A stretch of DNA of 64,000 bases, from the NCBI RefSeq assembly GCF_914767665.1, contig NC_059504.1, positions 27,072,001 to 27,136,000 on the forward strand, in the 5' to 3' direction. Numbering within the stretch: the stretch's first letter is position 1; each line of letters starts with the position of its first letter. The DNA is from Harmonia axyridis (Eukaryota; Arthropoda; Insecta; Coleoptera; Coccinellidae). The translations under genes and the position numbers were made by a program. Under the pieces are notes generated by a model that saw nothing but the letters and a program-made list of their open reading frames with translations, ran no database searches and was not told the DNA's origin. Positions 36,770 to 48,700 of this stretch are shown here, piece after piece.

Positions 36770-36780
36770 ATGGTGTGTAA
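36757..36780 (+). promoter_or_regulatory. Overlapping upstream ORF at the ZCCHC14-like start
   Basis: An out-of-frame ATG thirteen bases before the main start opens a seven-codon ORF (MSSGDGV) whose TAA (36778-36780) lies just inside the main coding sequence. Start and stop thus straddle the main ATG, an arrangement that often lowers initiation at the main start or permits reinitiation. It is only relevant if the 5' UTR includes this sequence, which directly follows a likely 3' splice site. Confidence 0.55.
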
Positions 36781-39700
36781 AGAAGATGTGTTATTATGGT
36801 TCAAAGACTTGGACAGTTATAAAAGGATAGATGTATTATATGATTTGTTAAATATGTGTCTCCCTTTCGAATTACGGTTTCTAGGAAGTTGTGTGGAGGA
36901 AATTGGTAAACATACGTATCAGGAGCTTCGTGGTCCAGCTCTCTTAGCTAATGATTATGAAAAATTAACTAAAGATACATCTTTGAATCAAAGTCTTCTA
37001 GATGATAATATTAGACATCGTGTATTAATATATTTATCACTTCTAAGTAGTAGGAACTACACTGTAGCTAATTGGTTATATAAAAATTTTTTGAGGACAG
37101 AGTGTGTGGAAGAATTTCTCCTTAAAACTAGTGTAAAAAGTGATAATTTACTCAGTGAATTTTTATTATTGTATACAATGGCATTACATCATCCTGCATT
37201 TACTTTTGAACAGAAATTGTTTTTTGGTAATCTATTGAATCGTTTGGTGGACTATAAAGAACATAAGAACAGGTTCTCACCTAAACCAAGCATGTATGGA
37301 TATCCTCCAGGGTTTGGATTTCCTTCATTCAAGGCAACGGTAAGTTTCCAATATATTATTTCCTTCCACTTTATCAAAATTTGTGTTAACTTAGATTGAT
37401 CCTTGAATGACTATGTGTGAATATCAAAATATTTTAATTAGAACAATCACAATTTTGCCTACTAAAATAATTGGAGAAGTGTATTTTGATAATTGGATTG
37501 AAATTTTATTTGGATAAATAGTAATAGATTTCATTTCAATTTTTGCCTGAAGAAGCATATTTTTGATGAATAATAAGGACTTTGAGACTTTGAACCTGTA
37601 TTTCAAAATTTTCTCTCATAAAATACATTTCAGACCATTCTGAGCAACTATGGTTTTGTTTCTATGAGTCGCCCAGAAACTCTTGTGAGAGGAAAAATTT
37701 GGTGTGAGTGTTTTGTTTGGGCCATAGGTGATCCATATCTCACATTCTGTTTCTCCGATTTTGATGAAATTTTGTATGGAACCTCAAATTGGTTTGAAAG
37801 TAGTTCCATAGAAATTCAAGTTCTTTGCATCAATTTCATTTATTCAAATATTTAAAACTATCATTCTTCTTGGTGGATCACCATTGCAATATTCACTATG
37901 AAGATATTTCATTGAATGAATTTAATATCTCTTCAGGTGGTAACAGAAAATCCTTCAATACCTGTCAAAGCCAACATGACCATGTCTTATGGTGACTTGA
38001 AAATACCTTTGTCTAGTCTTCATCCTATGGTGCCACCTCAGCAGCCCCTGGATTATACTGCCACTATTTGGAATCGTCCAGGAGTCCACTGCGGAGCACC
38101 AGAGGTATGATAAACTTAGAAATAAAACTAACAAAAAAATCACATCAATACAAAAAGGATATATTCATAAAGCAGGCTGAAAAGGTACATTAGTACCTTA
38201 GTACCATTAGTGCCATAGAAAATTTTTTACAAAAAAAATAATTAAAATCAACAAAACAGATTATTCTTAATTTTGTTATATTGATTATTTTTTTGTGAAA
38301 CATTTTCTATGGCATTTTTTAAGCTATGTTCTGGTGAAAAGATAATTGAAATAAATCAGTCGTATTGCAGATTAATAGTATTGACAGTGGCGTAGCTATC
38401 AAAGTACAAGGTGATCCATAAACGGCGCCCTTATAATTGGGAGTCCTTGATCTAGAATATTTTTCTTTATAAAACTAAATAATTATTTTTCATTTGCAAT
38501 TGATTATCTAGCTACGCCATTAGTATGCCAAATATTATTTTAGGAATGTAGATCATATAATTATAAAAAGTATCTGTTGAAAAGAACCATAGGAAGTAGT
38601 TGTATCATATTAATAAATAGAGTACAGTCTCGATTATCCAAAATAATGTGGACCAAAGTGATTTTGGATAATTGAAATTTCGGTTAGTCCGAATTTTTTT
38701 TGGGATAATAGGAGTTTACTTTTATTGCTCTGACACTGCATTTTATAAAATATTTGAGAATAAAACTACACTGTCTATCGGCTAACCAAAACTTTTCGCA
38801 TTTTAGACCGTCGTATTGCCGTGAAACCCCGAAGGGGAACCACCTAGGAGTATGGGTGAATCCCAGATGCGTTTCGTATAATTCAAATTTTTTCTGTTAA
38901 TCGGGATTTTTTTTTTAATAGTTTGTTTCGGATAAAACAATCGCGATTCAGATAATCAGGATTGTACTGTAATTACAATTGATAAAAAAATTTCAACATT
39001 CTGCACCTGTAAGCATTAAAATTTCTTTCACGAATATTATAATTATTTTGATCCCATCATCATAATTAGGAACCTTTTTTCATCATTATTTGAAATTAAT
39101 GGTTGTTGTAGGTTATGAAACTATTTTTACATTGCTCATGTAAAACATAGAAAAATTACCCATTTGAAATTATTATACTATCTCCAAGTCCAATTATCCT
39201 TTTCATTCAATGATTTCACTTCTGTACATTATTTAATGTTTTTTTAGTTTTAATTAAGCAATTCAATCAAAACTTCCGGGGTAGCATAAGGAATATTTTC
39301 AACTACTTATTCAAGGATAAAATACTCAAGAAATATTGGTTATCATTTCTGACGCTGAGATGAGCCGTTGTTGTTTGTTATTCCTCCGCAAAGTTACCGA
39401 TATTTCCGTCCTTTAAGGAATTTCAAACATCAAAAAGCTGAATGAGGTATCACAGTATCGGGGTGTGTATTGGTGAAGTTGGATTGAAAATTGAAATCAG
39501 GATTTTATTGGTTTATTCTGCTAACCGGACGACAAAAATTGATTCAAAATATCCAACATCTGCAAAAAACGATAAGAACTAAACGTAGGCTGCCGAAGAT
39601 TCACATACAACAAGAAACAGAATGATGGCAAATAAACTATCTTCATTCTCACTTTACCAATGGCGTACCATTGAAAGTTGGTAACATGCAGAAAATAATT

Positions 39701-42700
39701 CAAAATGGATAAAAGTGAGTCCTCATAATGCAAAAAAACATTTCATCCAAATAAGGCAGTGCGATATCCGTGTACGCCTATTGACTCTTAGAAGGCTAAT
39801 ATGCAATAGCTGTTCTGGATGTACAGCATCCGAAATTAAATGTTTGCTTATGAAATCGGGAGTATTAAAGTTTAATTGCGTAAAATGACGAAATTACCAA
39901 AATGCTGTTATTCTTCTGAACACAATGAAGGATAAGGATAAATAATTGCGCAAAATGCCGGAATTACAAAAATGCTGATATTCTTTTTGGATCTGTAATT
40001 GTTGCATGTCCAACAAAAAAAGGCATTGGAAAAATCTGTTAAATAGAGGTTGAATGACAATTATGAAATCGAATTAACTAAAATGGGACAACCCAGAATT
40101 AAGATTGTAACTTGAAGCAGAACATGTCGGCTGACAAAATAACTAAGAGTATCATTGAACAATATGACTTACAAGATAATATACAGACAACATTTATTAG
40201 TAAAACAAAAAAGGGCTGTAGTACAATTTACTATGTTTGTTCCGCTGCAGCCTTTTGGCAGATTATGAAGAAAAAACTTTGCATTGGATGAGAAAGACTA
40301 CCAGTCTATGAGGATCTGGATGTGCCAAGATGATATAAATGCCAGGTTTCCTACCATAGAATAAATAAATGCCGCAATAGACCAGTTTATACGATTTGTA
40401 TGGGAGAACATGAAAAAAGTAACTAAATTTTCCGTTTGCACAGTCGATGTAGCAGCATTTCGCAGACGAATATAATATCTGCAATCAGCTATCAGTTCTT
40501 TGTAAGCTTATATCTTGTTAGGGCCTTGGTCCTCAACTTCATCATGTTTTTCACGGTTGGGGTTATCCAAGGAGCAAACTGCTTAGAAACTCTCGATTCA
40601 AAATATGGGGCATGTAGGGCGAATAGGTCTGTAAAACAACGACAAAAATTGGAGATCTTCAAGTCAATATCAACAATACAGAGAACATCATCAAAACATG
40701 CACCAGAAAGGTTCGACAAAAAGTCCTGCAGTTCAAAATTACGAAAATCACGATAACGTATCAACTCTGGCCTATTAATCTTTTTTTTTAATTTATCTTG
40801 CAAAATACACCCCTATGGTCAGACATGGAATGATCAATGACCCCAGAATTAATTACCAATTCAGGCCTACTAGAACAAATCACATCAAGCAGAGTATGGG
40901 ATGTGGCCATTATGTGTGTTGATTCATCGATTAGCTGTTTCAGACCATAAGATTCCATGCAATCAGTAAAATTGCTCACAATCAGTTGATTTTCGTTTAT
41001 GTCCCCGGCGATAATTACATGATCATAGTTTGAGGATATCATTGATAAAAAATCATCCAAATATTAAAGAAAATTTGAAATACTACACGCGGCTGTTCGA
41101 TAAATACATCCCAGCAAAAGAGTTTCCTTGTCCAATCTCAGCCCGACGCAAATATGTTCTTAAGTAAAAAAATGTTGTATTTGGTATATAGATCTTCGGT
41201 GAAATAAATTTTAAGATATGGAATACTTATTTGGGGAGAGTTCATTGGAAGCTCTGACTACAATTCAGAACTGTATACTCAAGGTTATTTGAGTATATAT
41301 GAAAGATAGACGATACCCTATCAGACTTCTCTATGGGGAAGACATATGCAATATCAGATACTGTACTTTCATACACTGCTGTTGTTTATGCATAAGAAGG
41401 AATGTTTAAAGAAACCTATCTCACATGATATCACTTTTCGTAGTGTAATAAACAGATTGCTGCAGGTGCCTAACACCAGTAAAGATGTACGCTTAAGGTT
41501 TGCTTCACGACTGCCCCCAAGAGCATACTATTTAGTACCATTGAGCATTTAAAATATTATAGATCACAGAAAATTTTCAAAGCAATGCAAGGCCTTTATG
41601 AATGGCAAGTGTAATTGGTTTATGAGCTGATCGGTTAACTTTTTTTTTGGTTGTGTTTGTAATTGTTAAATTTAGTATGGTTTGAATGGAATTTTCTTTA
41701 TATTTTGGCGGATACTCTCCACAAGTGTTTAATCACTTAGGTGCATGTTTGAGGATTTAGTATTTTATTATATCGCTCATCCAAAAGAAAAGTGACATAT
41801 ACTTTATTTTTCATATGTTCCTTGTTCTGTAGTTGGGTTTAAACCTGTAGAACATTGTATATATTAAATTGAATAAAATAAATAAATATCTCAAAATCTT
41901 GAATTTCTAGATTCTTCCATTGAATTACTCCAAAATAGTTGAAGTTTTCTCTGGAAAATCGTCACGTGAAAGCTTAAATAACTAACTGATAGATGTTGCA
42001 TGTGTCACTTTCACGTGACGATTTTCCAGTAAAAACTTCAACTATTTTGGAGTAATTCAATGGAAGAATCTAGAAATTCAAGATTTTTGAGATGTGACAC
42101 TTTTCTTTTGGATGAGCGATATACAGGGTGGCCACTTTTTCAATGGGATTGTATTGGTAACTTTTAAACCATAAGAGTTAGAAGGTCGGTCAAATGGAGA
42201 AAAAGTTGCATGCGTAGAAGCATTATCAAGTAGTTCAAACAAATCGAGATTATCAGGGCCGGTTATTGAGACATCATAAAAAAAGTAAATTCTGTCATTT
42301 TGATTTTTTCTTTTTTCCCACTTTATTTCAAATATTATCAAAAAATGTTACAGGAATTTTTTATTCGACAGTAAATTGTTCTCAATTTGACGTAATCAGA
42401 TTTCGTATCCAACGTTTCGTGCTCTCTAGGCCACCCTCAACCTCATTTTTTTCAATACGGACCTGTATATTTTATGACACTTTTCGAAATAACTTTTAAC
42501 GCTGAATTCAACGATAAATCATACAATGTCATTCAAAGTTGATTTTCAGGTGATTTTGACCCTTATCCAAATTTCTTTGGGTCGGATCTGTATTACATTT
42601 AGGTACCTTTAGTTTAATTAACAACATGCAATACATTTCGATGAGAAAATCAAATTACTCATCTTGAACCAAATGGAACATATCAGAATCAAATCAAGAA

Positions 42701-45700
42701 ACAAGTAATAATTATTCACATATTTCAATTCATAATAATTGAACGAATTATCATTTAATGAAAGAAAAATAGAATGATTATTCGAAAGTAAATGAAAATG
42801 AATGAAGTAAGTGTTCGAAATGTCCACCATTTTGTAAAATGCATTGTTCCGTTGAAACAAATTACAGAATCGAACTTTATTTTGATATCATTACGATATA
42901 AGTTTTGCAAGGCTTGGTATTCAAATTTAAAATCATTGTATTCGCGTATCTTGACTATTTTATTAACATAAAATTGCATTGATAAATTGCATTCACTACA
43001 GATCCGACCCAAAGAAATTTGGATAAGGGTCAAAATCACCTGAAAATCAACTTTGAATGACATTGTATGATTTATCGTTAAATTCAGCGTTAAAAGTTAT
43101 TTCGAAAAGTGTCATAAAATATACAGGTCCGTATTGAAAAAAATGAGGTTGAGGGTGGCCTAGAGAGCACGAAACGTTGGATACGAAATCTGATTACGTC
43201 AAATTGAGAACAATTTACTGTCGAATAAAAAATTCCTGTAACATTTTTTGATAATATTTGAAATAAAGTGGGAAAAAAGGAAAAATCAAAATGACAGAAT
43301 TTACTTTTTTTATGATGTCTCAATAACCGGCCCTGATAATCTCGATTTGTTTGAACTGCTTGATAATGCTTCTATGCATGCAACTTTTTCTCCATTTGAC
43401 CGACCTTCTAACTCTCAGTTTGGGATTGAGTAAATAAATAAATATTGCAAATGGAATACAGTTATGTATAGATAATCTACCCTATAATCCGAACAATTGG
43501 TAAAATGATATGTATAATCCGAACAACCTGAAGAATTCTACAAAAGGCTGTCGTTATGAGCATGAAAAAACTTATTCAAAGAACTCATGACAATTTTGTA
43601 AAAAGAAGTAATTGAGAATCCATTAATTGTAATGTTACTCAAAGAATGTATGTTTCTTTTGATGTAGGTGAATATTGTGAGAATTTTTTTACTTTAAAAT
43701 ACATATTTTTATATAAAATACAGCATTTTTTTATGAAAATGTGTTTGTTCGCGTTAGGAATGAATCTATAATACAAAGGTGTTCGGATTATAGATGAAAT
43801 TCAATTTAATTTCTATAGTCCGAATGATTTGATAAAATGAACGGGTCATGTCAACTTTCTGTTTGTATTATCCATTCATTACATATTTTATGTCTGTGAA
43901 AATTAAATAATTCTATAAGGCAAGGTTGGAGATTCTATTGTTTTGTCATAATTAGAATGTACTGAATAATAAAATAATAATGATGAGGAAAATTGTATAC
44001 CATAGTCATATTTCCACACAATGTGAAATGATCAGATCAATAATGAACCATTATCATTTCAAGCTATCCATTCAAAAGTTTCAGGTACGCAGTTACTTAA
44101 GAGAAATAACGAAAAAGAATTTAGTACATATTTTTTATATTCAAAATAAAAATAAAGACTAGTCAAATATAATATCACCTACGAAGATTAATATGTACCT
44201 TATTCTTTACTTATGCAACAAGTTGAATCGAAATTTTAACAGGTTAATCGCCTCCAGGTACCACCATTTCCTCCACCACCTTCCATATCGCCGCTAGTCA
44301 GCCACGCAGGCACTCCTACACATAGTAGGAGTACGTCACCTCTCCGGACTACAACTGTCAACGTTCGTTTACCCCTTACGGCCAGACCTCCGCCACTACC
44401 TAGTGTGGACGTGTTGGCTCCGCCCCCAGTTGCCAGTGTACTTCCATCTCTCTCTCAACCAGTGTCTATTGATCCAGTGTCTCATTCTAGTCTGCCTCCT
44501 ATGTTCGGCAATTCCACCGATCTGAAGCTTCCTGAAGATGAGGTGAGAAATATGCCTTTTTTTGTTTCAATTTATGTGTTAGGTCCGGTGTACAGTGCAT
44601 CCCATTTTGGGTGAGACAGCCAGGTTTCTCGCTTGTTATTTAAGATAGAGCCTTGCGGTTTTCACGTTCCTGTCCTACTTTTTCGTGAAATTTAAGTTGG
44701 TCTAATCAGATTTTGTATAACTGTTTCCGTTCAAGAGATACAGGGTGATTTTCGAAATTGATACTTTTCGGACCCCTCCTTTATCTCCGAAGTTATTAGA
44801 AATAATGCTGAGGTAAAAACTACGCCTGAATCAGAATTCTGCGTAGAATCCAGTGGCGTACTCAATATTTTTTTTCGGGGTATGGTTTTGAAGATTCAAC
44901 ACAAACTTATGTTTTTTTTAATGGAACACCATGTGTATCATTACTTCGTTGAATTCGTTATTTTTTTCCCTTCAAAATGTTATATGACACTATGTAGGTA
45001 GGATGTTCAGAAATGTTAAAAAAACACTAAAACATCAAATAATGATGATTTTTTGTTAATGGGCAATGGATTTCCCATAGAAAAGAAGAATCAATAATGA
45101 TAACAATAATTTATAGCGATGACAGCTAGATCAGATTGGTTTTTTCCCTCCAATGCCTACTTGATAAAACAATGCTCCCAAATGCATAGTAGCCATAATA
45201 ACTACAAGGATGTTTGTATCATCAATGACCTATTACTTTTAAAAATCAAAAGTAATAATCCCCTTATTGAAACATAGAAAATTCATGGCCCATTTACAAA
45301 AAATCATCATTATTTGATGTTTTAGTGTTTTTTTAACAATTCTGAACATCCTACCTACATAGTGTCATATAACATTTTGAAGGGAAAAAAATAACGAATT
45401 CAACGAAGTAATGATACACATGGTGTTCCATAAAAAAAAACATAAGTTTGTGTTGAATCTTCAAAACCATACCCCGAAAAAAAATATTGAGTACGCCACT
45501 GGATTCTACGCAGAATTCTGATTCAGGCGTAGTTTTTACCTCAGCATTATTTCTAATAACTTCGGAGATAAAGGAGGGGTCCGAAAAGTATCAATTTCGA
45601 AAATCACCCTGTATCTCTTGAACGGAAACAGTTATACAAAATCTGATTAGACCAACTTAAATTTCACGAAAAAGTAGGACAGGAACGTGAAAACCGCAAG

Positions 45701-48700
45701 GCTCTATCTTAAATAACAAGCGAGAAACCTGGCTGTCTCACCGAAAATGGGATGCACTGTACACCAGCTACAAAGTAATTGGGACTCCACGATAGTTTTC
45801 AAGCCAGATAGGCACAAATACAATAGATATTGGCTTCCCATATGCATTGCTCCATTACTCCCATTGTATTTCTGTCTTTCTGGATTGAAAACTATCGCGG
45901 CTTCCCGATTTATTTCCAGCTCACGTGCAATGCAATTACACAGGGTGATTCACCGCGATGGCCTAGTAGGAGTTTATAGAAAATTGGTCACAATTTTGTG
46001 CTGAAAATTTGCATGTTGGGGTTTGAGACAATGATCTTTCTCCTTAAGATATTTTCAGATCTCTTCAACTTCTGGTTATACCGGAAATAGACTACTACTT
46101 CCTTATTTCAAATGGTACATATATTTTTGCATCATTAGATGTTATCTCATCTGTTTCGTTTTCAAAAGCTCAGCCATGTATCTGGTGTTCCAAGTTCGAG
46201 TGCCCATTTGAATTGTGAAAATTAATGATTCTACTATGCTGAAATATTATTTCAATTGATATTACTAGTAGGTATAAACAGATAAATGATGACAACTGGG
46301 GTATTTAGGAATCAGAATTTCATGGAGATTATGACTATGATATAAAAATTGGGCATTCTCATTTGAAAAAACAGGGTGGTATCGTGTTTTACCACTTTCG
46401 AACATGCCTGTAAAGTAAAAAATAATTTGAGCTTATTCGCTGAGTTCAGTTGATTCTGTGAAAATTTGAATAATAATAATCTTTACTTCCTGATTGGCAA
46501 AGTAACATTGCATAGGAAGAGTCAAAAATACATATTAAAAAAAATATATATAAGGCTATTTTGTGTTTTCCTTGTGTTGTTGTTATTTTCAGTTCTCTAC
46601 GATTGAATATATAGCAGTGACGGGTCAGTATTCCTTCTCTCTTGAATACACCCTTGCATGAATCCCTATATCTCATACCACATATTGTTTTTACTGCTTG
46701 TTTTCGAGTTGTGACTATTTTGTTCTGTAATACGCTATTTCCCTAGAATATTATTCCATACAACATCACAGACTGGAAAGAGGCTGTGTACAGTGTGCTA
46801 TTGTACTCTTCTGAACATGGTTTTTCATTGCATTTAATGTATAAATAATAGAATTTAGTTTTTTGTTGAGGCTCCATCTGTTTTTTTCATTTCGAATCTA
46901 ATCAAATTTCTAGAAATTTCACATCATCAGAAGGAATTATTATTTAGTGTTAGCTGTTCAGGTATTGTGTGGCCAGATTGTTCTGTGTGAAATATAGTAC
47001 ATTCTGTCTAGATCTTGTTTTCTCTTCACTTCTTGGATTTTATTGTTGTTGTTTTCCTTGTTTGTTTAAACTTTCATTCAGTTGAATTTTCTTCCTGAAT
47101 CTTCAACAAAGTCAATTAATGATATTAATATTCCATTTGTCACATACTCAGGTAATGTATCACTCATTATCAAATCTACAAGTTCATTTTGGACACATAT
47201 ATTAATCTTTTATATATTATAACTGCATACAGTGTCATAAGTGTCACAGGGAACAGGTTTCTACAGCTTATATTCCACGATACATCCTTCTCAGGGCTGT
47301 TTCCTGAATATTTAATTCAAGTCTATTCAACGTCTTGTCAGCATTTAGAAATAATCCATTTGTGGTGAACCTGTTTTGGCTTGATTATTATGTCTTATGT
47401 ATACTTGTATCATAGTATAGGGAAATAAAAACAATCCTTTATTGTCTAACAGGAGAAAACCCAATTACAAGACAATATTTTGTTATAATAATAATTTTTT
47501 GTCCATTAAAAATTTTCAACAAAATAATGAAGATCAACAAAAAAATAATGAGTAATAGAAATCTAGCTACCCAATACAATTTTATTTTACAAAATTATAA
47601 AGTTTTGAAAAAATAATGACAAGTACATAAATACGTTATCTGGCACAATTTTGAAATAAAGCTGATTTTATTTTATATTTGAAATGACCAATGTAGCACA
47701 TTTCATTGAATTTTTTACATATTGTATGGATTGGTGCCCAAGTTTGTTCTGACTGATTGTAAGTAGAAGCAAGACTCCCTTCTGCCACTCTGGCGTGGAA
47801 TATGAAAATTGAGTTTATACAGCAGATCAGGACAGTCTACCAAACCATGTATAATTTTATATACAGGGTGGCCATTTGAAAACGAAACAGACGAGATTAC
47901 AGACGAAATAAAGTTTTTCGATAGAAATGCTCGGACAGGTCGATTTCTGTTTCGAGGGGGACAACTTAAGATGTAGGTTACGGACGCATAGCGCTTCAAC
48001 CCTTGCTACTACAACCCTCACCCCCAAATTTTGAATAGGGAAGATGGGGTAAGTGATACCTCATTTGAAAGGTATTTTTATACTGATTTCAGCACAGTAA
48101 TTGTTTTTTCATTTAATGCATTAGTTCTCGAAATATTCTTAACTAAGTATTTGAAAATGAAGTGGTGTTTTCATGGCACTTGTAGTGTTTTGTGAAAAAT
48201 CGACATTTTGAGCTTCAAAACAACCATGACTGTGGCTTCCTTCCTAACTAACTAACGCATGAATATTTCGAGAACTAATGCATAAAATGAAAAAACAATT
48301 ACTGTGCTGAAATCAGTATAAAAATACCTTTAAATTGAGGTATCACTCACCCCATCTTCCCTATTCAAAAATTGGGGGTGGGGGTTGTAGCAGCAAGGGT
48401 TGAAGCGCTATGCGTCCGTAACCTACATCTTAAGCTGTCCCCCTCGAAACAGAAATTTCTCGTCTGTAATCTCGTCTGTTTCGTTTTCAAATGGCCACCC
48501 TGTATAAAAATGCATGGATAATAAGTTCTTCTACTTTCCAAAGATAAGAAAGAAAATCTTTTTATTAGTATTTCGTTGCTACATCCCTGTACTACCATCC
48601 AATTTGTAGGTCATATACTTTATGAATTTTCTCTGGCATGATTCCACCAATTGGATATGTACATTATATATAGGTGCCCATACTAAGGAACCGTATTCTA

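Noticed and set aside
37633..37855. Possible extra exon of the ZCCHC14-like gene after a TTTCAG acceptor
   Set aside because: Its donors give phases that break the reading frame of the next exon, and no family similarity was recognised.
42266..43433. Pairs of identical ORFs on opposite strands as a duplicated gene
   Set aside because: They are mirror images produced by the foldback arms and have no protein similarity.
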